Source: Pseudomonas multiresinivorans
GTDB lineage: Bacteria > Pseudomonadota > Gammaproteobacteria > Pseudomonadales > Pseudomonadaceae
Direction: 5' to 3'
Length of the DNA: 64,000 nucleotides
NCBI RefSeq assembly: GCF_012971725.1
Contig: NZ_CP048833.1
Span: forward strand, 1,984,001-2,048,000
The translations under genes were made by a program, and so were the position numbers. How positions within the stretch are numbered: the first letter of the stretch is position 1; the number at the start of each line of letters is the position of its first letter. This document shows positions 1 through 7,571 of the stretch, one piece after another. The notes beneath the pieces are model-generated. The model was not told the origin of the DNA, ran no database searches, and saw only the letters and a program-made list of their open reading frames with translations.

Positions 1-158
1 TAGGCGACGGTGTAGAGCGCTGCCGAGCGACCAGTGGAGTGGTAGCCGGCGTGGGATTCGCGCTCCAGCACGGCGACCTTGCCTTGGCGGGAGAGGAAGT
101 AGCCGGTGGAGGCGCCGGCAATGCCGCCGCCGATGATGAGGAAGTCGACTTCGATCAT
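1..158 (-). CDS. dauA: D-arginine dehydrogenase, N-terminal fragment (cut by window edge)
   Basis: The first 52 codons are visible; the rest lies beyond the left edge. The N terminus shows the Rossmann FAD-binding signature (LIIGGGIAGAS, residues 6-16) and then GYHSTGRSAALYTVA, which closely resembles P. aeruginosa DauA, an FAD enzyme of the DAO family that oxidises D-Arg and other D-amino acids to imino acids. It lies 13 bp downstream of dauB on the same strand, matching the known dauBA(R) operon in which DauA and DauB together racemise D-Arg to L-Arg. Reading only the N terminus, another DAO-family oxidase cannot be fully excluded, but the dauB neighbour makes DauA the best call. Confidence 0.85.
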   Translation of the reverse strand, partial: MIEVDFLIIGGGIAGASTGYFLSRQGKVAVLERESHAGYHSTGRSAALYTVA

Positions 159-171
159 GTTCGTCTCCGGC

Positions 172-1119
172 TCAGGCGTTCTTCAGTTGCAGATGGTAGA
201 GCGCATTGGCTAGGGCGACGTCTTCCAGGCCCAGGCCGATGGAGCGGAAGAACGCGTGGCGCTGGTAGTCCGGCTTGGCGGCCTGGGCGCTGACCAGTTC
301 GGGCAGGTCGCCGCGAATATCACCGTCCCAGCCATGCTCGTCACGGGCCAGGCGCATCTCCCCGGCGGCGGCCGGGGTGGTGGCGCGGTAATCGCAGTAC
401 ACGTCCATCTGTGACAGCGACTGCGGCGGGACTTCGTGGGCGCGGGCGACGTTGGTGCTGATGGAGGTGATCAGCGCGGGTTTGGTGAGGATCGCCGGGT
501 TGAGCACCGGAGTGCCGGAGGAGGTGCACAGCAGCACCACGTCGGCGTCGCCCACGGCGGACTCGACACTGGTGGCCGGTTCGGCGCGGGAATCGATGGC
601 ACCGAACTGCGCCAGCACGCCGGCGTTCAGGTTTGGCGAGTAGACGCGGATGCTCTGCCAGTCGCGCAGGCCGGCGACGTAGCGCAGGTGTGCGCGGGCT
701 ACCGGGCCGCTGCCGACGATGGCCAGGCGCTTGGCGTCCGGGCGGGCCAGTTCCTGCACCGCCAGGGCGGTGGTGGCGGCGGTACGCGCGGTGGTCAGGC
801 TGCCGGCGTCGCACAGCAGCAGCGGCTGGCCGCTCTCCATGGACATCAGCAGGCTCCACGCGGTGACCAGCGACTTGGGCTGGCGCACGATATACGGCGA
901 GGTCTTCACGCCGTAGACCTTCTGCGAGGCCAGCACGCCCAGGTAGTTGATGAAGTCGCCGCCGCCATTGGGGAATTCCACCAGTTGCTGCGCGGGTTGC
1001 ACGGCGCTGCCAGCGGCCAGTTCGACGAACATGTCACGCATTGCCTGGAGCACGTCGACCTGTTCCAGCAGGCGTTCGGCGTCAGCCTGGTTGAGGGTGA
1101 AAGGCGTGGCGGCGGACAT
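172..1119 (-). CDS. dauB: NAD(P)H-dependent L-arginine dehydrogenase (ornithine cyclodeaminase family)
   Basis: A 315-aa protein of the ornithine cyclodeaminase/mu-crystallin family. It has a Rossmann dinucleotide site (GSGPVARAH, residues 136-144) and the family's substrate-side Lys in VKTSPY (K72). DauB reduces the 2-ketoarginine imine made by DauA back to L-Arg, so the pair converts D-Arg to L-Arg. Length and sequence fit DauB better than true ornithine cyclodeaminase (about 350 aa). The ATG has a GGAG Shine-Dalgarno about 8 bp upstream. That site lies in one arm of an inverted repeat (1129-1157) that could control expression. dauA follows 13 bp downstream. Confidence 0.88.
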   Translation of the reverse strand: MSAATPFTLNQADAERLLEQVDVLQAMRDMFVELAAGSAVQPAQQLVEFPNGGGDFINYLGVLASQKVYGVKTSPYIVRQPKSLVTAWSLLMSMESGQPLLLCDAGSLTTARTAATTALAVQELARPDAKRLAIVGSGPVARAHLRYVAGLRDWQSIRVYSPNLNAGVLAQFGAIDSRAEPATSVESAVGDADVVLLCTSSGTPVLNPAILTKPALITSISTNVARAHEVPPQSLSQMDVYCDYRATTPAAAGEMRLARDEHGWDGDIRGDLPELVSAQAAKPDYQRHAFFRSIGLGLEDVALANALYHLQLKNA

Positions 1120-1128
1120 GGCGAGGCT

Positions 1129-1157
1129 CCAGATATGGATTTATTTTTCCATTCTGG
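1129..1157 (-). promoter_or_regulatory. Inverted repeat over the dauB ribosome-binding site
   Basis: Left arm CCAGATATGGA (1129-1139) and right arm TCCATTCTGG (1148-1157) pair with one extra base and an A/T-only spacer. Read on the minus strand it ends 10 bp before the dauB ATG and includes the TCTGGAG Shine-Dalgarno. It could be a repressor operator (DauR is the known regulator of this operon in P. aeruginosa) or an mRNA hairpin hiding the RBS. This is inference from the sequence only. Confidence 0.45.
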
Positions 1158-1204
1158 ACTCTGCTGTCTTTGTCGGCAAGGGGACGTGGACGGATGGGGC
1201 TCTG

Positions 1205-1283
1205 GTAGGAGCGAGCTTGCTCGCGAACCGCACAACACCGGAACTTCCGGCGGAAAGTGGTTCGCGAGCAAGCTCGCTCCTAC
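1205..1283. repeat. REPIN: two inverted REP palindromes
   Basis: A 25-bp REP copy (1205-1229, core GAGCGAGCTTGCTCGC) and its inverted partner (1259-1283) flank a 29-bp spacer between dauB and the chemoreceptor gene. This paired layout recurs at 14900, 15944, 30496, 43704, 51667 and 60406. Such REPINs are non-autonomous elements mobilised by RAYT transposases, none of which is encoded in this window. Confidence 0.92.
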
Positions 1284-1301
1284 AAGGGAAGGCGCTCTGG
1301 T

Positions 1302-3260
1302 TTACAGCTTGAACTGCGCCACCAGCTCTTCCTGGCTGCCTGCCACGCGGCGCAGGTGCTCGCCGCAGTCGCGGGTGTGCGCGGCGGTCTTGCGGTTTTC
1401 CACGGTCATGTCGCTCAGGCGGTGCATGTGCTGGTTGACCTCCTGGGTCGTGGCGGCCTGCTGTTCGGCGGCGGCGGCGATCTGGAAGGCCATGGCGTGC
1501 ACGCCCTGCAGGGACTCGTCCAGCGCGCCGAGGGCCTCGATCACGGCCTGGGTGTCGTGCTCCAGGGTGTGGGCCTGTTCGCTGGCGCCGCTCATGCTCG
1601 ACTGCGCCTGGATGGAAGAGTCGCCCAGGCTGCCGACAATGGCAACGATCTCGTCGGTGGCGCTGCGGGTACGCTGGGCAAGGCTACGCACTTCGTCGGC
1701 GACCACGGCGAAACCGCGGCCCGCCTCGCCGGCGCGGGCGGCTTCGATGGCGGCGTTGAGCGCGAGCAGGTTGGTCTGCTCGGCGATGGAGCGAATCACG
1801 TCCAGCACCGAGCCGATCTGCTGGCTCTCGCCGGCCAGGGTCTGCACCACGCCGTCGGCCTGGCGCAGGCCGACGAGCAACTGGTCCTGGCGGCCGATCA
1901 TGTGCTGCAGGGTGCCCTGCATGGCGACGAAGGCCTGGCGCGCGGCGGCGCTGCCGTCGGCACTGCGGCTGGCGCTGCCGGCGATTTCCTGCACGGTGGC
2001 GGCCATCTGGTCGACGGCACTGACCACCATTTCCAGCGCTTCCTGCTGCTGGTCGAGGTGGTTGCTGGTGCGCCCGGCGGCGTCGAGGATGTCGCCGCTG
2101 GCATCGCCCACGGCTTCGCTGGCCTGGCGCAGGCGCTCGACCACCTGGCGCCAGGCCGTGGTCATTTCGCGCAGTGCCTGCATCAGGCCACTGCTGGCGC
2201 TGGCATCGTCGCTCAGGCGTAACTCGCCGTTGGCCAGTCGCTGGGCCAGCGCGGCCATGTTCGCCGGTTCGCCGCCCAGCGGGCGCATCACACTGCGGCT
2301 GACCAGCCAGGTGCCGGCGGCCACGCCGACCAGGGTCAGCAGGCCGAGCACGAGGATCTGCCACATCAGCTTGCGCACCGGGGCGAAGGCCTGGGCCTGG
2401 TCCATCTCCGCCACCAGCGCCCAGTGCACCCCGTCGAGGTTCAGCGGGACGAAGGACTTCAGCGCTGGCTCGTTGCTCAGGCCGACCTCGGCGAGCCGCC
2501 CCTGTTCGCCGGCCAGGGCTTTGGCGATGGCCTCGCCGGGCAGGCGGGTGGGCGTCTCCTGGTCGCGGCGCACGTGGTGATCGGCGAAGCGCGCGGAGTC
2601 CGAGCGCAGGCTGCCGTCGCCGCCCACCAGATAGGTTTCCCCGGCTTCGCCCAGGCCCTGGCGGTTCTGCATCACTTCGTTGATAGCCGCCAGCGGCAGC
2701 TCCAGCACCAGCAGCAGTTGCAGCTTGCCGTTGTCCTTGATCGGCGCGGCCAGCCATTGCACCGGCTGCTGATCGTTGGGCGCCTGCTCCAGGTCGCTGA
2801 TGCTGGCCTTGCCTCTGTCCAGCGCGGTGCGGATGAACTTGCCGAACGGGGTGTCGCGCCATTGCGGATCACCGATGTTCTGCTGGTAGTCGACGCCGCG
2901 GCCAAGGCTGAACACCACCTTGCCGTCGCCGGCCACCAGGCGCAGTTCGCGGTAGCCGAAGGTCTTGATGAAGTTCTCGAATACCGGGCGGTCGTAGTTG
3001 GCGGTGGTCACCAGGGACTCGCTGTCCAGCCCCGCGTAGTTGCTGCCCAGGTTGGTGGCGAGGCTGCTGAGCTGGTCGTTGCGGGCCTTCCAGGTGTCCA
3101 TCAGCTGCCGCTGCTTGATGCTGGCGACCGCCTCCAGGGCGTTGAGGCTTTGTTCTTCGAGGGCTCGGCTGGCCTGGAGATAGACCACGATGGCCATCAC
3201 CAGTACCGGGATCAGGCCGACCGAGAGGAAACTCAGAGCAAGTTTGGCGCGCAAGGGCAT
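1302..3260 (-). CDS. Methyl-accepting chemotaxis protein
   Basis: A 652-aa transmembrane chemoreceptor. TM1 is near residues 8-28. A periplasmic sensor of about 270 residues follows (Cache-like by size and by its TYLVGGDGSLRSDS segment). TM2 is about residues 300-320, then HAMP, then a long coiled-coil signalling domain. The highly conserved hairpin tip is clear (AIEAARAGEAGRGFAVVADE). The reading frame continues upstream to 3533, but the chosen ATG places the positively charged start MPLRAKL just before TM1, as is usual for MCPs. The 91 upstream codons show no domain. The ligand is unknown. Its position beside dauBA could suggest amino-acid sensing, but that is only a guess from context. Confidence 0.92.
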   Translation of the reverse strand: MPLRAKLALSFLSVGLIPVLVMAIVVYLQASRALEEQSLNALEAVASIKQRQLMDTWKARNDQLSSLATNLGSNYAGLDSESLVTTANYDRPVFENFIKTFGYRELRLVAGDGKVVFSLGRGVDYQQNIGDPQWRDTPFGKFIRTALDRGKASISDLEQAPNDQQPVQWLAAPIKDNGKLQLLLVLELPLAAINEVMQNRQGLGEAGETYLVGGDGSLRSDSARFADHHVRRDQETPTRLPGEAIAKALAGEQGRLAEVGLSNEPALKSFVPLNLDGVHWALVAEMDQAQAFAPVRKLMWQILVLGLLTLVGVAAGTWLVSRSVMRPLGGEPANMAALAQRLANGELRLSDDASASSGLMQALREMTTAWRQVVERLRQASEAVGDASGDILDAAGRTSNHLDQQQEALEMVVSAVDQMAATVQEIAGSASRSADGSAAARQAFVAMQGTLQHMIGRQDQLLVGLRQADGVVQTLAGESQQIGSVLDVIRSIAEQTNLLALNAAIEAARAGEAGRGFAVVADEVRSLAQRTRSATDEIVAIVGSLGDSSIQAQSSMSGASEQAHTLEHDTQAVIEALGALDESLQGVHAMAFQIAAAAEQQAATTQEVNQHMHRLSDMTVENRKTAAHTRDCGEHLRRVAGSQEELVAQFKL

Positions 3261-3531
3261 GGGAGGATTCCGACGAGTTCTTGGAATTGTTCTCGCGTGC
3301 TTTGCAAGAAGCGTGCGAATTTTTTTACGTCTGTAAATAAAACTGAGCAGAAATGGCCGGGGCGGGGCTGATTTCGTGACAGGGATGGCGCGGTGCCATT
3401 GTTTGCGGGGAATCCCGCACGGTCGTCCCAGCGGGTCCGGCGGGAAAAACGCGAGGCTCTGGCGCGGGGACCGGCGCTTATTTCCGCGGAGGAGAGGAGC
3501 AGGCGTCACCGGACGTAACGCCGGTGGAAAC
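3261..3531. other. Gene-free upstream region of the chemoreceptor gene
   Basis: About 270 bp between the chemoreceptor ATG and the rhlB terminator. It should hold the chemoreceptor promoter on the minus strand and includes an A/T-rich patch at about 3290-3350. I could not assign convincing -35/-10 or sigma-28 boxes, and I see no small ORF with a good ribosome-binding site. Confidence 0.4.
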
Positions 3532-3565
3532 AAAAAAGGCGAAGCCGGGTGGCTTCGCCTTGTTT
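3532..3565 (-). terminator. Intrinsic terminator of rhlB
   Basis: GGCGAAGCC...GGCTTCGCC forms a stable stem with a short loop. On the minus strand it is followed by a run of six U. It begins about 30 bp after the rhlB stop codon. Confidence 0.85.
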
Positions 3566-3593
3566 TGGAGCAGAAAGCTGGTGCAGCGGCGGA

Positions 3594-5153
3594 TCAGTGC
3601 TTGCGCGGAACCGGCTTGAGCAGCTCGGTGGGCGGCATCTCGCAGTTGATCTTGCGGCCCAGCAGTTCCTCGATCGGCGGCAGGGCGAAGGCATCGTCCT
3701 CGCCGGCGAAGCTGATCGAGGTACCGGTGCTGCCGGCGCGGCCGGTACGGCCGATGCGGTGCACGTAGTCGTCCGGATCTTCGGGGAGGGTGAAGTTGAT
3801 CACGTGGCTGATGCCGTCGACGTGGATGCCGCGGCCGGCGACGTCGGTGGCGACCAGGACGCGGATCTTGCCTTCGCGGAAGCCTTCCAGAACCTTGATG
3901 CGCTTGTGCTGCGGCACGTCGCCGGACATCTGGGCGGCGCTGATGCCGTCCTTGGTCAGGCGTTCCTCGATGCGGCGCACCTCATCCTTGCGGTTGGCGA
4001 AGACCATCACGCGGGTCCAGTCGTTCTGCGCGATGAGGTTGTACAGCAGCTTGTACTTGTCGCTACCGGCAACGGCATAGACGTGCTGCTCGACGGTATC
4101 GCTGGCGACGTTCTCCGGCTCGATCTCGACGATTGCCGGATCGACGGTCCACTGCTTGGCCAGGTTCATCACGTCGTCGGTGAAGGTGGCGGAGAACAGC
4201 AGGGTCTGGCGCTCGCCCTTGTACGGGGTCTGGCGGATGATCTGGCGGACCTGCGGGATGAAGCCCATGTCGAGCATGCGGTCGGCTTCGTCCAGCACCA
4301 TCACTTCGACCATGTCCAGGTGCACCTCGCCGCGCTGGTTGAAGTCCAGCAGGCGACCGGGGGTGGCGACCAGGATGTCGCAGAAGCGCGATTCCAGGGT
4401 CCTGAGCTGCTTGTCGAAGTCCATGCCGCCGACGAAGCTCATCACGTTCAGGCCGGTGTACTTGGCCAGGCCGATGGCATCGTTGGCGATCTGCACCACC
4501 AGCTCGCGGGTCGGCGCGATGATCAGCGCACGCGGCTCGCCCATGTAGCGCTCTTTCGGCGGCGGGGTCTGCAGCAGCTGGGTGATGATCGAGATCAGGA
4601 ACGCCGCGGTCTTGCCGGTGCCGGTCTGGGCGCGACCGATTGCGTCCTGGCCACGCAGGGTGAAGCCCAGCACCTGCGCCTGGATCGGCGTGCAGTAGGG
4701 GAAGCCCAGGTCATGGATGGCGTGCATCAGACGCGGGTCGAGGTTGAAGTCGTGGAAACGCGTCTTGCCTTCGGCCGGCTCCACCGCGAAGTCTTCCAGC
4801 TTCCAGTTGTCGACCACCGGCGGGCGCGGCTTGCGTTCGCGGCGCGGCTTGTCGGCCCGGGGCTCGCGGGGCTTGTCGGCGCCTTCGGTCTTTGCGGGCT
4901 CGGCCTTGGCTGCCTGGTCGCGTTTTTCGCCACGTTCACCTTTGTCGGAACGCTCGGCGCGGGGTTTGTCGCTCTTCGGGCCGCGGGCCGGTTTCTCGGC
5001 GGATTCGCCTTCCGGGCGCGGGGTGCGCGGTTTGCGCGGACGTCTTTCACCGCTCTGGGCGGGCTTTTCTGCGGCGGGAGCGGGGGCCGCTGGCGTGGCC
5101 ACGGGTTGCTCGCCGTCGCCCTTGCTGAAGATTTTCTTGAGTGCTTTAAGCAC
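3594..5153 (-). CDS. rhlB: DEAD-box ATP-dependent RNA helicase RhlB
   Basis: A 519-aa DEAD-box helicase. Visible motifs are the Q motif region (about 133-160, ending CTPIQAQ), Walker A AQTGTGKT (175-182), VLDEADRML, the SAT motif LFSATF and the C-terminal HRIGRTGRAG. Enteric RhlB works in the RNase E degradosome and is about 420 aa. This protein has an extra low-complexity charged tail (about residues 11-112) rich in Lys, Arg, Glu and Pro. The start is set at a GTG because the next codons read LKALKKIF, as in Pseudomonas homologues. An in-frame ATG at 5231 would add 26 residues. The position next to dau genes and the AMP-binding gene matches PAO1 rhlB (from memory). Confidence 0.88.
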   Translation of the reverse strand: MLKALKKIFSKGDGEQPVATPAAPAPAAEKPAQSGERRPRKPRTPRPEGESAEKPARGPKSDKPRAERSDKGERGEKRDQAAKAEPAKTEGADKPREPRADKPRRERKPRPPVVDNWKLEDFAVEPAEGKTRFHDFNLDPRLMHAIHDLGFPYCTPIQAQVLGFTLRGQDAIGRAQTGTGKTAAFLISIITQLLQTPPPKERYMGEPRALIIAPTRELVVQIANDAIGLAKYTGLNVMSFVGGMDFDKQLRTLESRFCDILVATPGRLLDFNQRGEVHLDMVEVMVLDEADRMLDMGFIPQVRQIIRQTPYKGERQTLLFSATFTDDVMNLAKQWTVDPAIVEIEPENVASDTVEQHVYAVAGSDKYKLLYNLIAQNDWTRVMVFANRKDEVRRIEERLTKDGISAAQMSGDVPQHKRIKVLEGFREGKIRVLVATDVAGRGIHVDGISHVINFTLPEDPDDYVHRIGRTGRAGSTGTSISFAGEDDAFALPPIEELLGRKINCEMPPTELLKPVPRKH

Positions 5154-5249
5154 GGCTGTCTCGTGTTGGTTAAGGAATGAACGGCCGCCAGTGTAATGCA
5201 AGATGCCCGCAGGGCGAAGTGCCACGGGCATCCAAGGGCTTGACTTGGC

Positions 5250-6407
5250 CTACGGAAGGTTCTCCAGCAGCAGCCGGCGCACGTTCCCGCCCATGATCGC
5301 GGCGATGTCCTGGTTGCTGAAACCGGCCTTCGCCAGGCCCTGGGTCAGCTGTGCCAGGCCGGTGGTGTCGAAGGGCGCGTTCACCGCACCGTCAAAATCG
5401 GAGCCCAGCGCGACGTGCTCGACGCCGACTTTATCGGCGGCGTAGCGCATGGCCTTGACGATGGCGTTCACGGACGTCTCGCAGACCGCGCCGTCCCAGT
5501 AGCCGATGCCGATCACCCCGCCGGTGTTGGCGATGCCGCGCAGGTGCGCGTCGGTCAGGTTGCGCGGGCCGGGACAGGTGCCGGCGACACCGGTGTGGGA
5601 GACGATCACCGGACGCTTGGCGATGGCCAGCAGGTCGTCGATCAGCGGACGCGAGGCATGGGCCAGGTCGATCAGCATCTTCTTTTCTTCCAGGCGCGGG
5701 ACGACCTGGCGGCCGAACTCGGTCAGCCCGCCTTTCTTCAGGCCGTGGGCGGAGCCGCCGACCTCGTTATCGAAGAAGTGGGTCAGGCCCATGATGCGGA
5801 AACCCGCGTCGTACATGCGGTCGATGTTCTCCAGCTTGCCTTCCAGCGGGTGCAGGCCTTCGGTGGCGAGCACGCCGGCGAGGCGCTTCGGGTCCTTCTG
5901 CCAGGCGGCGAGGTAGCGGGTCAGGTCGTCGCGGCTGCGGATCAGGGTGAGCTTGCCCTGGCTGTCGGCGGCGGCCTTGTCGAGGAGTTCGCCCTGATAC
6001 AGGGCGCGCTCGAGCAGGCTGTTCCAGGTGCGCGCCGGCCAGCGCTGGGCGATGACCAGCGGGGTGATGTTGTCGCTGTCGGCGCTGTTGCTCTCGTAGT
6101 TCAGGCCGCGTGGGGTCTTGGTGACGGTGGAGAACACCTGCAGGCCGACATGGCCTTCGAGCAGGCGCGGCACGTCGGTGTGGCCGTGGTCGTGGCGGTC
6201 GAGCAGGTTGCGGTCCCAGAGCAGGGCGTCGTCGTGCAGGTCGGCGACGAACAGCGTCTGGTGCAGCGCCTGGGCCTCGGACGAGGCGGGGTAGGGCGGC
6301 GGGCTGGCCACGGTGTTCATCTCCCGGTCCATATAGCCCGGCAGGTTGAAGAAGATCCCCAGGCCAACGGCCAGCAGGATGAGCAGGACGATCAGCAGTT
6401 TGCGCAT
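5250..6407 (-). CDS. Membrane dipeptidase, M19 (renal dipeptidase) family
   Basis: A 385-aa protein with an N-terminal hydrophobic segment (residues 4-22), likely an uncleaved anchor or signal. It carries a full peptidase M19 domain. The dinuclear zinc ligands are all recognisable: HxD at H58/D60, bridging Glu in ATEGLHP, His in DLAHASR, His in VSHTGV and Asp in GSDFDG. Family members hydrolyse dipeptides, often with a D-residue at the C terminus. The active site would face the periplasm. It is a single gene between rhlB and a diguanylate cyclase, so context adds little. An interesting but unproven link is the nearby D-amino-acid operon dauAB. Confidence 0.92.
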   Translation of the reverse strand: MRKLLIVLLILLAVGLGIFFNLPGYMDREMNTVASPPPYPASSEAQALHQTLFVADLHDDALLWDRNLLDRHDHGHTDVPRLLEGHVGLQVFSTVTKTPRGLNYESNSADSDNITPLVIAQRWPARTWNSLLERALYQGELLDKAAADSQGKLTLIRSRDDLTRYLAAWQKDPKRLAGVLATEGLHPLEGKLENIDRMYDAGFRIMGLTHFFDNEVGGSAHGLKKGGLTEFGRQVVPRLEEKKMLIDLAHASRPLIDDLLAIAKRPVIVSHTGVAGTCPGPRNLTDAHLRGIANTGGVIGIGYWDGAVCETSVNAIVKAMRYAADKVGVEHVALGSDFDGAVNAPFDTTGLAQLTQGLAKAGFSNQDIAAIMGGNVRRLLLENLP

Positions 6408-6481
6408 GTCAGCTTCCCAGCTTTGTTGTTATTGGTGTTTTCGCTGGGGGAATCTAACAGACGGGCCAGTGCGGTGGGAGA

Positions 6482-7420
6482 TCAGCCGCAGAGGCAGTTG
6501 CGGCCTTTCTGCTTGGCCTGGTAGAGGGCACCGTCGGCGCGCAGGATCAGGCTCGGCAGGTTTTCCTGGATGTCCATCTCGGCCAGGCCCAGGGAGACGG
6601 TGACGCCGGGCAGTACGCCCACCGGCGAATAGAAGGAGGCGACCTGTTCCAGGCTCTGGCGCAGGCGGTTGCCGATACGCCTGGCTTCGTCGATGGCGAT
6701 TTCCGGCAGCAGGATGACGAACTCCTCGCCGCCATAGCGGGCCATGCTGTCCTTGGGCCGCAGCTGGCTGCGCAGGGTGTGGGCGACCAGGCAGAGGGCA
6801 TAGTCGCCGGCCAGGTGGCCGTGCTCGTCGTTGTAGTTCTTGAAGTGGTCGACATCGAGCATGAGCATGCACATGGGCTGTTCGTTGAACGCGCAGCGCG
6901 TGCTCTCGCGGTCGTAGATGTGCTCCAGCCAGCGGCGATTGAACAGCCCGGTGAGGGTATCGATATTGGCGTTCTGCTCGGTGTCGAGAATGATCCGGTT
7001 GCCCTCGCGGACCCGTTCGCAAAGTACCGAGAGCAGGTTCTGCATCACCTGCGGGGAGTGCTCGAACAGGCCGATCAACGCCTCGCGGTGCAGGCGCAGC
7101 ACGGTGGTCGGTTCGCTGGCGACGACGTAGGCGGAGGGATGGTCGCTGTCGATGAAGCTGATCTCGCCGGCGCAGTCGCCCGGATGCAGGGTGCTGACCG
7201 GCTGGTTGTCGAGCGAACCCAGGTACACCGTCAGGTGCCCGGTGAGGACCATATAAAGGAAGTGGTTGCGGTTGAATGGCGACAGCAGGATTTCCCCACG
7301 CTCCAGTTCACAGGCGCGGAAATCCTTGAGCAGCTGCTCCAGATTGGCCGCGGCCACGTTCTGGAACAGGCGCAGGTGCTGGAGTTGGCGAATGTCCTCT
7401 TTCCACTGCGCGGCTTTCAT
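6482..7420 (-). CDS. Cyclic-nucleotide-binding domain / GGDEF diguanylate cyclase
   Basis: A 312-aa cytoplasmic protein. Residues about 18-135 form a Crp-like cNMP-binding domain (PGDCAGEISFI, residues 80-90, is the phosphate-binding cassette region). A short linker leads to a GGDEF domain with active-site GGEEF (230-234). An intact product-inhibition I-site, RxxD (RPKD, 221-224), sits five residues upstream, so the enzyme is probably active and feedback-inhibited by c-di-GMP. The cassette lacks the Arg typical of strict cAMP binders, so the ligand is uncertain. An alternative upstream ATG at 7498 would add 26 residues with no domain content. An inverted repeat at 7505-7520 lies just upstream. 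Confidence 0.88.
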   Translation of the reverse strand: MKAAQWKEDIRQLQHLRLFQNVAAANLEQLLKDFRACELERGEILLSPFNRNHFLYMVLTGHLTVYLGSLDNQPVSTLHPGDCAGEISFIDSDHPSAYVVASEPTTVLRLHREALIGLFEHSPQVMQNLLSVLCERVREGNRIILDTEQNANIDTLTGLFNRRWLEHIYDRESTRCAFNEQPMCMLMLDVDHFKNYNDEHGHLAGDYALCLVAHTLRSQLRPKDSMARYGGEEFVILLPEIAIDEARRIGNRLRQSLEQVASFYSPVGVLPGVTVSLGLAEMDIQENLPSLILRADGALYQAKQKGRNCLCG

Positions 7421-7504
7421 GACGCAGCGGAAGTCGGATGACGACTGATGATGTGCACGACTGACTCTCCCTGTAGTCCTCTTCGCACATTGAGCCATCA
7501 GTAT

Positions 7505-7520
7505 TAGTCAGATTTGACTA
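7505..7520. promoter_or_regulatory. Perfect inverted repeat upstream of the GGDEF gene
   Basis: TAGTCA-GATT-TGACTA is a perfect 6-bp inverted repeat in an A/T-rich patch, 85 bp upstream of the chosen start of the cNMP/GGDEF gene. It has the size and symmetry of a dimeric regulator site. The binding protein is unknown. Confidence 0.4.
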
Positions 7521-7538
7521 CTGGCAATTCGCAGCCAG

Positions 7539-7565
7539 ACCCGGCCGACCGGCGGTCGGCCGGGT
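7539..7565 (-). terminator. Strong hairpin after the acyl-CoA synthetase gene
   Basis: ACCCGGCCGACC pairs perfectly with GGTCGGCCGGGT around a 3-base loop. It lies 7 bp past the stop codon of the AMP-binding gene. No U-tract follows on the minus strand, so it may act as an mRNA-stabilising 3' hairpin or a weak terminator. Confidence 0.55.
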
Positions 7566-7571
7566 GTTTCA

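Noticed and set aside
436..2580. A 714-codon open frame on the plus strand across dauB and the chemoreceptor gene
   Set aside because: It is antisense to two clear genes, with a biased composition due to high GC and no domain or ribosome-binding site.
3261..3533. Longer N terminus of the chemoreceptor
   Set aside because: The 91 extra residues are rich in Pro/Arg, lack a domain and would place a non-signal segment before TM1.
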